DNA of 64,000 bases, from contig JAOCPU010000019.1 in the NCBI GenBank assembly GCA_035772785.1, positions 186,001-250,000 on the forward strand. Reading direction: 5' to 3'. The translations under genes and the position numbers were made by a program. Origin of the DNA: Phlebiopsis flavidoalba (taxonomy: Eukaryota > Basidiomycota > Agaricomycetes > Polyporales > Phanerochaetaceae). Of the stretch, positions 1 through 11,909 are shown piece by piece. Within the stretch, counting starts at the first letter, position 1. Every line of letters begins with the position of its first letter. The notes beneath the pieces were generated by a model. The model did no database searches. It was not told the origin of the DNA and saw only the letters and a program-made list of their open reading frames with translations.

Positions 1-85
1 GAGCACGACGGTAGGGCTCGCGCGGCGGACCGGTGGCGGGACGGTGCGCGGGGTGTAGTCGGTGTGACGGCGGTATATCTGGGGC

Positions 86-122
86 ATGATGGTCGTAGTT
101 GTGGTCGTGGTAGTCGTCGTAA
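86..122. repeat. Imperfect GTGGTC/GTAGTC simple repeat
   Basis: A short run of degenerate six-base units (gtggtc, gtagtt, gtagtc) in otherwise GC-rich sequence. Its open frame gives only a valine run, which I take as a by-product of the repeat and not as protein coding. Confidence 0.6.
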
Positions 123-1019
123 GAGGCGAGCACGGTGGGAGGGCGGCACGCCGGATGGGGGTCGTGAGGCGCGCTTATGTAAGCTGTGACATCTCAGATC
201 CGCCCGCGGTCGGGCCAGCCAGGTCAGCCCTTGTTGTTCTCGACACTCATAAGACGGTGGAGGATGTTCATGCCCAAGTCATTTATAAATCATAACGGAG
301 TATGTCAGCAGATTATTCCTTGCCGCGAGAAAATATGTTCACTCTGCTACTTATATCAAGCTTGGATTTTAGCATTACTTATCCGCCGCGATCGGGTCAG
401 CCTCTGGCGTAGGCAGGCCTTGTTCTCGACTGCCATGTATCGATGCTCAACTCAATCATGAATTTCGGAAGGGTTCTGGCATTTTTACCGGTTTATTCCC
501 ACGATTTACACCCATGTTTTAGCTTATTTCGAGGATTACCTTGCAAGGGAGCCCAACAGCAATGGGCAATAAAGGACGTTCAACCTCATACCAGTTATGC
601 ATATAACAAACCAAGCGTAATACGGCTCTTTTACGACTGACCGAACACAGCATGAATTTCTTGGAATACGTGGCGTCAAAAACGACCTTCCACCGCAGCG
701 GCCACTGGCATTCGCGAGTGCTCCGCACCTGCGGAGCTCTCATACTGGCACATTCGAAAGGTATGTTGAATCTGCTTTATAAACCCCACTCTGCTGACTG
801 AAGATAAAGTATTTTAGCTCGAACTCGTGGCGCCCGCCACGGCCCGTCCAAAACGCTTCGCAGCGGCCTCCGTATACGGTCCTTTGAAAAAACATACCCG
901 GGTCTCACGGACATATGTGCTTCCGACCGTCTGCGCTTGTCGCTATATTCTAGTTAGACTACGGTCGAATTGCGTCTCCGCGTCGCAGGCCGTGCTAGAA
1001 GGCAGGGGCGGAGTCGCGG

Positions 1020-2090
1020 GTTCATCGTCGTCGCAGCAAAGGCGTCCTCCACGATTTGGCTGGTTTTCGCCGAGTCGATTTGTGACGCCGCCACGATGGT
1101 CCTAGACCCCAAGCCTGCTTTGCCCAGCGCGGCCTCTTGAGCGCCCACGCGCCCGCACGAGAAGGGCCCTTGGAATCCTCAGTAATGTAGGAAACTACTG
1201 TATCTTATTTTAATTTCTTTGATGGTTTGTGACATCCCAACCCCGCATCTCACGAACCATAACGCGTCAGCCAAGGCAAGAAGATATTACCTCACATCTT
1301 CGTAGTCGCAGCCAAAGCGCGACGTAGGCTGCATCGGTCCATCATGGTGCGTTCGCATCCCGCCTTGATGATCCTCATTGATTCAAACCTAGACTCCAAG
1401 CCCGCCGCCGCCTCTTGACCCGCGCACAGAGGAGGGCCCTCGGAATCCTGCGTCTTCCCAACACCGTCCCCGCGAACTTTGGCAATGCGTCAGCCAAGGC
1501 GGACGATACTTGATAATAAAAGTGTATGCGCGGAGGGGTGGTGATTATCGTCTACGCTACAACCAGGTGGCCCCTCGAAGGCCAGCTTATGTACACAAGA
1601 GTTTGTACTCGAATATTCTACGCGACCATATGGCGGGCGGGCGGGGCCTGCTTACCAATCCCGACGTCATCCCCAATCGAGAACATTCCCGCGCTCCGCT
1701 TCCACATGTGCGGCTCGATATTCCAACAATACTACCTTCCCATCTTCGTAGTCGCAGCCAAATGGCTACATCGACATATCATGGTGCGTCCGCATCCCGC
1801 CTTGATGATCCTCATTTGATTCTAACCTAGACTCCAAACCCGCCGCGGGCCACATCCCGCCTTTGGCAAGCGCCCGCGCGCCGTCCACCTGCTTCACCGC
1901 GCACGAGGAGGACCGTTGGAATCCTGCGTCGTCCCAACGCGCATCTCGCGAACTATCATCACCTCTTCGCAATCGCGTAGCTCGTTTTCCGGGACGACGT
2001 AGCATTCCCATCTTCGTGGTCGCTAGCTGCGTCGACTCACCATGGCGCGTTCGCATCCCGCCTTGACGATCCCCAAGCCCACCCACCTAC
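1020..2090. repeat. Decayed direct-repeat array
   Basis: A module recurs in direct orientation. The core atcttcgtagtcgcagcc begins at about 1297 and 1742, and a variant with atcttcgtggtcgc begins at about 2010. Each is followed by a variant of catcccgccttgatgatcc. A more diverged unit lies at about 1020-1190, recognised by gtcgtcgcagc and by the gaagggcccttggaatcct-like end shared with the 1430 region. A sub-motif gcgtcagccaaggc recurs at about 1264 and 1488. Spacing is irregular (about 445 and 268 bases), so this is an old, eroded array and not a satellite. No long reading frame with recognisable homology is present. Confidence 0.65.
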
Positions 2091-3638
2091 CCTCCCAGAA
2101 CGTCCCCTCGAAGGACGAGCACGCACGACACCACGCACGAGCTGAGGAAACCCTTCACCTCTGCGTCATCCACGGACACACCCAACCCTGCACATGGCCC
2201 ACGCACTGTTCCGCGCCCAGCCGCGCCGAACGCTGATAGTGGGTCAGCCTTCTCCTCCATACCTTCTTTAGAATCTCTTCCATGAACGTTCTGAACTCTG
2301 GGGCTGCACCCCGCGCGAAGCCCCCGGTGTCTAGTCTAGTCGCAGGCGGGTGGGAGGGCCCCCTGGTCGCACGCCTGCCGCGAGCTGCGACGAAGGCGGA
2401 GGCGGGTCCGGTGTGTGCGGCGGACTCGGCGCGATGTTGCGCCTCGGTGCGCCTGCATGCTGCGTCGGTGCAGCGAGTGTACTTGATGGGTGCAGGCGGG
2501 CGGGGCTCTCGCGAGCCGCCGCGACCAGCGAAAGTGCATCTTGGATTCGCCCGGGCGGGTCGTGTGTTGAGCGGCGATGCTGGATCAGGGGCGCGGGGGG
2601 GTTGCCAGATGGGCCTTCTGGCACGAGCAGGCACAGGCGTCGATTTCGTCCGTTTTCCGGTACTGCGTATGATGGGGCGTGTGTGGCGTAGCATACGGGG
2701 CGTTGGCGCAACGCGGGCGGATTAGAGTACACGGGCCGTGCCGGCTCGGGGATGCGCGAGTGCACAAATGTGGCGGAAATAGCATAGCGGCAGGGATCAG
2801 TTGAAGCGTATATGGGAGTCCGCGAGCAGCGGATGGCTACACGGATTCACTGGCAAGGGCGAGCTGCAGGAGGTGTATTTCTGAGAATTAAGGGAATTGG
2901 CAGATGAAATACATATGACCTGCGGGCGGCCCAAAATGACTGTAATAGCAGCACTCTCGCGTGGGGGCCTGTCGGGATGCTCGACAGAGTGCAGGCAGCG
3001 TTGCTGCGTACTTGCTCATATAGGGACTGTTGGCTAGCACGTGAATACAGAATCGCGTTGGCCGCTCGAGTGTGCCAGCAAATGAACGTCGCCCCAGCGC
3101 CATCGGCTGCGGTGGATCCTCGGAAAACGGACGTCGACAAGAAAAAGACGTACCCGGACACACGCGCGGAGACGGGACAAGGCCGAGCGTGGGCGGATAC
3201 GGGCAGGACGTGCGCACGCATGCGGGGGGACGTTTCTAGAAGAGTGGCTCGGACACGGATCCTCGGCGCGCACGTGCGTGCGTCCTGCACGGCAATCCCC
3301 CGCGCGCACCACGGACGCTCGCGCGCCGGGCGTCGGCCGTGCGGGGGGCCCGACGCGCGTGGCCCTCGGAGCGAAACAGGACGCGACGGCCCGAGCAGCG
3401 GCGGGCGATGATCGCCCGCGGCGGACGATCACATGCGCCGGAGAGCCACGGGGCGGGTCACACAGGCTTTCGGGAGCGCTCCGCGCGGACCTAGCGCAGG
3501 CAGAATGTTCGAATGGCGCTAGGGGATGTGCGTTGGCGGAATAATCAGTCAAAGGGGATACGCTGTCCGTCACGCGCGCGATGCACGCTGTTAGACACGG
3601 AAATAGGAATACCACAACCTACGACGTGAGGCGCGCTG
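2091..3638. other. GC-rich gene-poor stretch
   Basis: Several overlapping open frames exist on both strands because stop codons are rare in GC-rich DNA. None shows a recognisable domain, a splice pattern or consistent composition, so I assign no gene here. Confidence 0.5.
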
Positions 3639-3659
3639 ATGGGACGCTGTGCTCGCATC

Positions 3660-4268
3660 ATGGCCAGCAACGAAGGTAGCGAGAAGTCTGGCGAGGATCT
3701 GCAAGACCCGAGCGTCAACCCCCCAGCCACAGCGCTGCAGACCCTGGCGCGACTCCATATGCCGGCAGGCGCCACGCTCCCCTCACGCCTTTTGCTCCGG
3801 TATTGCCAGCTTCACGAAAGGCTAGTTCGCCTGCAGGTATCTATCGCCTTTTATGATGTCCACAGGCTGACAACCCCCAGCTCTAGCTTATAGGAGGTAG
3901 GGGCGTGCCCAGACGCCACGGAGCCCGGCGATTCTTTCAAGTAAACATTGTACGGCCTCAACAGGCCTGCTTTGCCCCCCCTAGTGGTACCATCATGAAC
4001 AGGACGGTTGCATGCAAACATGCAAACGCCCTCTCGCGCGCGGCGTCGTCCGCTACCATATATCCGACCACCTCGCACGCCGCCCGCTCCAGCCCCCGCC
4101 AGACGCTTGAAAGACGAAACCGACGAGTCCCTAGGCGGATGCGCGAGATTGGGGGGCCGCACACTCCGCCGCACCGAGAAGCAGGAGGTCGCAAGAATGC
4201 GACAAAAGACGCTAGACCGTTCAGGAGGAAACTCTTATTTTAGCCTAACCGCACGCAAGTACGAGTGA
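3660..4268 (+). CDS. Possible small spliced gene of unknown function
   Basis: An ATG in fair context (atcatggcc) at 3660 opens a 59-codon stretch ending in a clean splice donor (CTGCAG then gtatct at 3837). The segment LPSRLLLRYCQLHERLVRLQ looks helical and protein-like. A pyrimidine-rich acceptor (ccagctctag) follows at about 3886. Further downstream a frame with LGGCARLGGRTLRRTEKQ runs to a stop at 4266-4268 and could be a second exon, but the join is not resolved. I do not recognise the family. It may be a chance exon in a gene-poor region. Confidence 0.25.
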
Positions 4269-4879
4269 CACTAAATATAGAGTGCAGGATAAAAAAAACC
4301 CTCAAAAAAAGTTTTGTTTTTCTATTTTGAATCAGATGCCGTTCGACTTTGATCCGCAAGACGGTCGCTACATACACGCGAAGAAAAAAGACGAAATTAA
4401 AAAGTACACATATCATGAAGTACCTTCTTGCTGTGTGCCAGAGAGCGCGAGCAGCAGGTATCAAGAGAGCACCCACACGATCAAGCTGTGAGTACAGAAT
4501 CTTTATCATTATGGTTACTTTACTCGTGAGCTACGGCACCTAATCTACCAGCATCGGCTGGCACAAGCGGAGAACCCCAACTGCTCTTTTGTCCTGGCCC
4601 ACGCGACCCGCCAACCGGAAGTTTCGCTATTTGTCGGCATTGTGTGGTCATTTCCGATACCTCTAGATGCCGAATCTTTGCTAGATTTGTCACTGCACTT
4701 TGCTCGGCTAGGGGGGGTGGGGTCCCTATGGTATCCGCCCCACCAATGCCTCTCGCCCGAACTACCATTCTTTCGCCAGTACACGGCTCGCGCCATTTCA
4801 TGGATCGGCCATGCTTTGTCCACATCCAGGACGGTTGTTTCAAATGAACTAAAACCGGCGGGCCCACGTATTCTCTTTG

Positions 4880-7130
4880 TCACTGTGTTCGTGTGCTCGA
4901 CGTCGGCAGTTCCGTTACCCCGGCTACCTCAAAGGGCCGCAGACTCTAGCGTACTCACCTTTCGGTATCTGCCCCATTCGCCCTCGGGTGATCCATTGGC
5001 CTCTAGGGTACCCGAGGGGGGGTGTGTGGCAATTCGCTATGCCTGTCGAGATGTGTAGATGGACTCTATCTGCCGCTCACGCGCCCTCTAGTCGCAAGAC
5101 TCATGCCCTCTACGCGGACGTGGCTCGCGCTCTTATCGAGGTCGCTCCACCGCACTCAGGGACGTTCCCAATCTCGCGTGGATACACCCTGACGGGAGTC
5201 AGACACTTTTGCTCCTCTCGCGCGCATTTCATCACCACCCAGGTATAACCTAGATAGTTGCGCCTTTTGTAGTCGCCTCAGCCTTTTTCCTCTACCAATC
5301 CCCACCTCACGCACGCGACTGGCTTTCTCCACGGACTCGACGCGCGCGCACTCACCACAGCGTCATATGCCTCTTATTCCCTCAGATGAAGACGGCTTTC
5401 TACGCTAGATCGGCACCTTCTCTCCTTGCTCGCCCGCCTCCGTCAGACGCGGCGTCTTCACCGTGGCCTTGGTCCCCTCAGGACCTATCGACTCTAGGTA
5501 GCCCTCGCAATTTCTGCAGATTATGATTCTCTTCCGCTCGAGCTGCGCGCGCCCCCTCTAGTCCGCCCGGAGGGAGCGCTTTTTTTTTCTGCGGTGGTGG
5601 CTCGCGCTCTTCATGCGAGGTCGCTCCAGCACACCGCATAAGACTCACCTAATCTCGCGGGATACACCCACAACGAGAGTCGACATTTCCTTCGCTTGCG
5701 CGCCGTTTTCATTTCGTCACCCAGGTCCCGTTTGTCAGGTATTTTTCCCCATGGAGCTGCTGCCTTAGTTCACAGCATCTCTTACATTCACGGCCGGAGC
5801 GTGCGATCGCACTTAGCGACCCACCTCTATGCGAGGACTGGTCTTAGTGTCCCCCACCGGAGCACACGCACGCGGCCCACGTGCTATCTTTCACGCAATG
5901 GGTCACGCCTCTATACCTCAGGACGATACATCTCTACGCATAATCGAGCGTTTTTGCTTTCTATCCCTTTGCCGTCGCTCCGCTGTGGGTACCCACAGCT
6001 TCGAGTCAGCGATTACTCCAAGGGACCGTATCTTTTCGTTGACGCGGCTCGTTCTCCACTACCGTTTTCCTGTCTCCCATCTTTTCGGCTGATCGGACAC
6101 TTTTTTGCCAGACTCGAGTCGTGCCCTCTTTTTTTCGGGGGGGCAGCGAGACGATCTCCAGCAGATCTCCTCGCGACACGGTCACCACCAATAAAACTCG
6201 CTATCCGCTATCAGCCTCTCGAAACACGGGGGTCTCGCTCGAAACGGAGTGGCTCGGCCTTGCCTGTTCGTCCTGTGTACGCGCCAGATACCTCCGGGTC
6301 GATTCGATGCCGTTCCCCCTCTTCACACCAACCCTCGCGGATCGCGACGCGCGTACTCACCAAGGTCACTCCTCACCATCGCCCACGCGTTTTCCGATCT
6401 CCAAAACTGGCCTCTTACGTGGATCGACACTTTGTCTTGCCCGCTCGCGCGATCCCTGTCGTGGAGGTCCCAGCACCCGATCCCCGGCTCGAAGCCAGCT
6501 ATCGTACCTATGTGGCAGCGCTTCGTCGCTTTTTTGAGCCTGATTGTGTTTGGAGGAAGCCCACAGTCGGTCGGTTTGAAACCCGCAAGGGGGCGTTACA
6601 ACGATGTGGACAAGGCGGGATGCCTCCTGGTTTGAGGGGCACTCCAGCTCATTCGGCATATGGGCTATTTGGGAAAATGTCTTATTGGAGTCCGCATTTG
6701 GAGCTCATTTCCTTGGATACTGCCTCCCCCAGTTGATAGCGCGACATCAGTCTCTACGAAACGCAGTCCGTTCGAGCGGAGTGTCCTCGGCCTCCCGTAC
6801 CGCGTCGGGGGGCTTGAATCTGACAGTACAGTACAGACTTTTACTAACATCGGTTCAACACCAAGCCGAGGACCGCTCTTAGATGAATGGTTCGACGCGA
6901 TCGCTCTTAGCCTTTCCGGTTCCCCCTGTCGCCCTGCAGTGTCCCAGCTCCGCCCCTGCAGAAATCCATTCCCCTCGCATGACAACACGCTGCCCATTGA
7001 CTTATACACTCTTTCAAACCGAGCCACAGTTACATGACACCCGCTGTAGGGATTTTCGTCTCATTTTCTTTATCTCGCTCTCTTCCGCTACTATACATTG
7101 AATGTCGCATCGCTAACACACTTTTGCTTT
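4880..7130. repeat. C/T-rich tract with diverged internal repeats
   Basis: The plus strand is strongly enriched in C and T over about 2.2 kb. A module recurs at about 5083-5250 and about 5553-5730. Both copies contain ccctctagtc, then gtggctcgcgctctt, gaggtcgctcca, a variant of ccaatctcgcgtggatacacc, and a tcaccacccaggt-like end. Partial echoes such as ctcaccaaggtcactcctc occur near 6355. The 346-codon open frame across 5696-6736 is Ser/Arg/Pro-rich, as expected from C/T-rich sequence, and I do not call it a gene. A decayed repeat or mobile element is the best description. Confidence 0.55.
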
Positions 7131-10100
7131 TCTATCCAGAATTCCAGCTTCTACACACACCAGCAGCGTTCACGGCGTAAAGCGCATAGCGTGGCGCGTG
7201 TCCGTGGCGTTTCCGTCACTTACTACCTAGAACCTGCCTCCGCCTATCAGTGGCTCGCATGGTAAGCCACGGCCCTCGCAGACCGCTCCACGCAGCCATC
7301 AACGGAGAGCCCGCTCACCGCGCGGCAGGCTCATCAGGATCCCTGGATTGCGATCTCGCGGATTGGCCGACGCGGCAGCACGGCAGATGCCGGCGATGAC
7401 GAACCGAACTTTACTAACGATCGACGCTAGGTCGGGGCCCGTGCGGCCTGATTCTCTCGGCTGCCGTGCGCATACGCCTCCACCGTCCCGCCCTCGTCAA
7501 GCTGCGGCGGGCCCTGCAGGCGGCATGGTGCCGCGAGCACGGCGCAATCGCCGACTTTGGAGGCGCGTGCACACGGTCGCGCGCGCTCAAGTGCTCCGTG
7601 GCTGCGGCGGACGTCGAAGACAGCGGCTCTGCTGCACAAGCTGTCCGGACACCCGAGGAACAACATGTGAGCCACGAGCGGACGCTGCTGTCCTCTGGGG
7701 CAGTACCGCACCCTTCGGCGTTGCACGTGCTGTGGTTCGTCACCGCCCCCGGGGGCGCCCCTGCAACGGGACGCTGGTTAGGCTGGCCGGTGCGTGTGCG
7801 GCGGTCGTGGCAGCGGGGCAGGCGGCGCGCATTCGACTCCGCATGATGTTTGTGCGGGCCGATGGCTCGGTAATTGTATTCCTTTGCGGGGTTCGCGCTC
7901 GCTGGCCTGCGTTTCTGCGCAAAAGTCTTATGTTCGTGGGGTACTTGTGTGTGGCGCGTGGTGGCGGCGCGGAGCCGACGTGTTGCGTGCGCAGACGTCG
8001 AACTGAAGAATTGGCTTTTTTTGTGCGCTGGGGCTCCGCTGACCGGGTCGAACGGCGAAGCAGGGACGTGCACGTGCGGACGGCTGTGCTATCCGTCGTG
8101 GTGTTGGTGGATTGGACCCGTCGCGGACCCCGTTCACGCGATTGCTCCACTGCGTCGGTGCTGCCGTAGCATCGCGGTCGCGTTCTCTGTTCGCGTAATC
8201 TCCTCTCGTGCGTCCAGCCCGCCGCGACGAGCGGCCGGCATAACCAGCCTCGAGAGAGAGTCAGTTGGTTTGTGATTCCATCCCCCCTTGTTTACAATCC
8301 CTTCGGTAGATGCTGAGTCCTAGGAAGGCTTATCTTCGACGCAGCTGGAACTCATCACGCGCGCTGATGTACTGTCCCGACCGTGAACCGTGATTGCTTG
8401 CCTGAGCTGTGGACCAGACTCGTAACAGGTGACACTTGACGGTCCGCACAGTGACGACGTTCCTTCGGGCGGCGGCTCAAGACTCCCAACGTTTCCACAT
8501 TGGTAACACAGCATTCAGGACCTCAGGACCGCAGACTTTCGCGGTGTCGATTGGTGAAGGTGATCTCTACGACGTTGGCGGTGCGCGGCACCAGCGGCCC
8601 TGCGTGGGTCCGCCGGTACCTTTGGACAACGGTGGCGCAAGCGCCACCTTCGCTCCCCTGCGCACGCCATGCTGCACGGTCCAACTGTAGTGTATGCGAT
8701 TATCTTTCTTGCACCGTTTTTGGAGGTGGATAGAGAGCACCTTCAGCTGGTTGTGATCAGGTTTTGGCCGGAGGTGATGATTGTTGCTCTGAGCAGGGGG
8801 TGCGGGGGCTTGATTGCGTACGCAGGATCCGCGTGTACGAACCGGGTGCAAGACTCGATGGCACAGAGAGTTTGTGGAATGGTGCGGTGGTGGGGACAAG
8901 CTGCTTGCGAACGTGAACCTGATCTTGTTCCTGAACAAGGTGCGGTGGTGGTTCCTACCTAGGACAACGCCAGGGCTGACGACGGTACACAAAAAGTGTG
9001 ATTTGCTCAAGGTCATGCCCTCGGCGTCCTGTTGTGTTTCGACTTAGACCTGAGCCCTCGCCCATATAGCAAAAGCTGACTATAGCGGCCGAAAGATTGC
9101 GGGACCACCTAATAGGTCACACTATAACGAGGCCGCGTTTTTTTCTTTTCCCCCCCGAAACGACTACCAGTCCGTCTTTCGATGTGCGTTTCCGTCTTTC
9201 CCATGCATAGCGCGCTCGCTGAGTGAGGATTCGCCACAGATTTCTACAACAAGTTTGGCGCGATACACCAACAGCACACGCACGAACAAGGAACGGGACA
9301 CTCTTACACGTGCGCGATTTCCTGATCCTCTGGTGATGATAAGGTGTCGCCTGACCGCGTGCATCAGTCACGAAACCTCCGTCCATAGATAACACGCCAG
9401 CATGGGAAAGAATCCTTAATGACAGGTGCGCACCACTGATGTGGCCTGTGTACCCCCCCCCAGTCCGTGCCGGCTAACGGCGCGAGCAAGTGCGCGACAT
9501 CATCTTGCAGGGCAATTTGAAGGAATACGGCTTTGATATAATCACGCTTTGCCCCTTTACTCTCCCGGATATCATCTCTTCTCTCTCTGTCCACTAACGC
9601 ATTCTTTGCCTCTTCGATGCGCTCCACACATTACCCTACAGCCCCTGTAGTACCACACCCCTTCGCTTTATATACCATGACACCATGTACCCACATATTT
9701 GCCCCCCGGCCGGCCCACCTGTAGTTAATTCTGGCTTGATCCCTGCGCCGTGATTTTGTACCTCCAATGCCGATGCGAATCTTGATCGGGGAGAACTGGC
9801 CCCCTCCGTCCGCGAAATCTATTCAGGGGGAATATTTGGGGCGTGATGCGATCGCAGGGCGCGGCCAACAAGCACCCACAAGCGTCACGCTCCTGCCCAG
9901 GGGTCAGGGTCTCGTCGCCACGGGGGCGACCGACCGCCCTGAAACGAGTGACGCGTCACGCGTGATGTCCACGCGTGCGCCTCCGCCGTAATAAGCGTGG
10001 TGGCGCGCAGTACCAAATCGATAAGTATCTGCCGAAGGTTTGTGTCCGACGACAATGGTGGTGCTGTCTTGATCCTTGTGGAGCATGACACTCGCGGAGT

Positions 10101-10300
10101 CCCACGTACGCGAGGTGATAGAGCAAACTTGTCGATGGTGAGTCTCCTCGACACTCAGGTATCAGAGACTCATTGTATGTCGCTGGAACGCATTAATATA
10201 AAGAAATTAATGGCGGTGCAAGCGGGCTGTTGTTGGTCTTGTGCTAGCCCGAGCGATGAGTGGCTCAGTCACCTCGGTGGCAGAGGCGTCAGATTTCCGG
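7131..10300. other. Gene-poor stretch, no supported gene
   Basis: The 7.3-8.2 kb part is GC-rich with long Arg-rich open frames on both strands and no recognisable domain. A minus-strand frame at 9364-9627 begins with a helical, charged segment (MERIEEAKNALVDRERRDD) but loses protein-like character and matches no family I know. I see no tRNA or array here. Confidence 0.45.
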
Positions 10301-10304
10301 TCAA

Positions 10305-10322
10305 TTTATATTATATATAAAA
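10305..10322 (+). promoter_or_regulatory. TATA-like element upstream of BTB copy 1
   Basis: The AT-rich string tatattatatataaaa lies about 65-80 bases before the ATG at 10387 in otherwise balanced sequence. Position and sequence fit a fungal TATA element, but this is inference only. Confidence 0.3.
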
Positions 10323-10386
10323 ACTGCGACAGCCAGCACCCCTTGGCCAAAAACCACCGTGCTGAGGATACCGACATACTGTCACC

Positions 10387-11540
10387 ATGGACCCCCACGG
10401 CGATCCCAAACTCGAACGACCCATGCAACCTTCTACTTACCCTTTGGTGATCTCGTCGTCCTATCAAGTCCTGACCGCGGACGGTGTTCGCTAAGCTGTT
10501 TCGCGTAAACAAAAGCGTTTTGGCGTACAACTCGGTCGTGTTGCGCGGGGATGTTCACCTTGCCCCTCCCGCCGGGTCCGGGACTGTGCAAAGATATGTA
10601 TGACGGTGTTCCAATCGTACGTTTGTCGGATTCGCGCAGGAGCTATCTGCTTTATTCTCTGCCCTTTGCATGATCCGAGGTGCGTGTTGGGACTCCCTAC
10701 TAATCACATCGCGCGTTCTCATGTGATAAAAACAACGCTTCTAGCTCTCTATCGTTCCCTCGTTATGACCTCCCGAATGATTCCTATCCTGGCTGACGGG
10801 TATCATGCTATATCGCGACCAAATACCACCAGTTTGACTCCATTGCGCGCCGGTATCATCCCCCGAACAATCATGTGAGCACGAAAGCTGGCCCACATAT
10901 CGTCCTCTTTCCCTGTTTGAACAGTGGCTCACGATTCGGTTATCATTTTGAGCATCGTGGTTATCAAGAAGGCACCACGCCAAATGCGCAAGATGGACTC
11001 GTCAAGGGAAAACGTATGAAGAACGTATCCCCGAACCAGGCCAGCGGCAGCCATCCGCGTTTATTTGCGCGCCCGACTTCGACGTTCCTTAACCCCCACC
11101 CCCGATCTTGTTCCCAATCGCTTTCTACGCCCTAGCCAGCAGTTTTCTCCTAGCATAGCGCTGGGGACGAGCTCCGCGAAGACAAATGGTCGCAAGGCGT
11201 ATCGAACAATCCAAGCAACACATTCCCACAGCGAGATGGAACCTTCTTCGCGTCTCCGACTATCGATGCCTCGTGAAATGTAAAACAAGTCCTCGTCATG
11301 TACGCCGAGATGTACTTAAACCAGTATACCTCCCGTAAAACTGGCTCTACGACAATGTTGTTGGCCTTTTCACAAGTCAGACCTCGGCGAATGTGTACAC
11401 TTGAGCAACATTTCTGTCGACAACGCGCTACGATACATGGGGAGACGGCGAAAGCATATATCTAGACGAGGCATCGCTCTATGTCGATTGCCTCGAGGCC
11501 ATGAATGGGCACCACGCCCAGTGCTTCTAACCCGTTGGAA
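10387..11540 (+). pseudogene. BTB/POZ gene copy 1, decayed
   Basis: The ATG sits in the caccatgg context shared with copies 2-4. Pieces of the family are visible but scattered over frames. HATFYLPFGDLVVLSSP is spread over two frames near 10420-10465. The VNKSVLAYNS-like segment is near 10510 and a DGVPIVRLSDS-like segment near 10610. Second-exon remnants include the IATKY region near 10815 and DGLVKGKRMKN at about 11000. Compared with copy 4 there are many shifts and stops, including one just after the start of the BTB fold. BTB domains generally mediate dimerisation and, in many proteins, recruit Cul3 ubiquitin ligases. Here I expect no working product. Confidence 0.7.
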
Positions 11541-11880
11541 CTGCTAGAAGCTAGACGATTAACCACTACCTATATCCGGCGAAAAAAGCTACGATCGATT
11601 TCACTACGCTATACGACGTTGGGGCTATGTAAAGAGTGCCAAGGGCTGCTGCTGGCTTCTTTAACAGGATAGCAAAGAGATAGTTTGGAATAGGATGCTG
11701 GAAATATAAACCTCTGCACTTACTGTAGGCTAATCGACGCAGTACTTGCTCCGTGGCTTGAATCAAATATTATGTTTTCTGGATGCGCCAGCCATAATTT
11801 TGTGTCTCAACTTGGCCCCAGGCGCTCAGTTCCGCCGCTCAGCAAGCAGCCTAACGTGGGCCACTTCGGACACGAAGACC

Positions 11881-11909
11881 GTCGACGCGACTTGGACGCG
11901 ACTACCACC
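11881..11909 (+). promoter_or_regulatory. Conserved gacgcgac leader of BTB copy 2
   Basis: The 29 bases before the ATG carry gacgcgac twice and end in actaccacc. The same arrangement occurs before copy 4. Shared leader sequence shows that the duplication unit included the 5' region. A regulatory role is only inferred. Confidence 0.4.

Noticed and set aside
5696..6736. 346-codon open frame on the plus strand
   Set aside because: Ser/Arg/Pro-rich translation of a C/T-rich repeated tract, with no domain, no splice signals and no consistent codon pattern.
7348..8169. Overlapping long frames on both strands
   Set aside because: GC-rich DNA has few stop codons. Both translations are Arg-rich without motifs, and neither strand is favoured.
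9364..9627. Minus-strand frame beginning MERIEEAKNALVDRERRDD
   Set aside because: The opening looks helical, but the rest lacks protein-like features, there are no partner exons, and I recognise no family.
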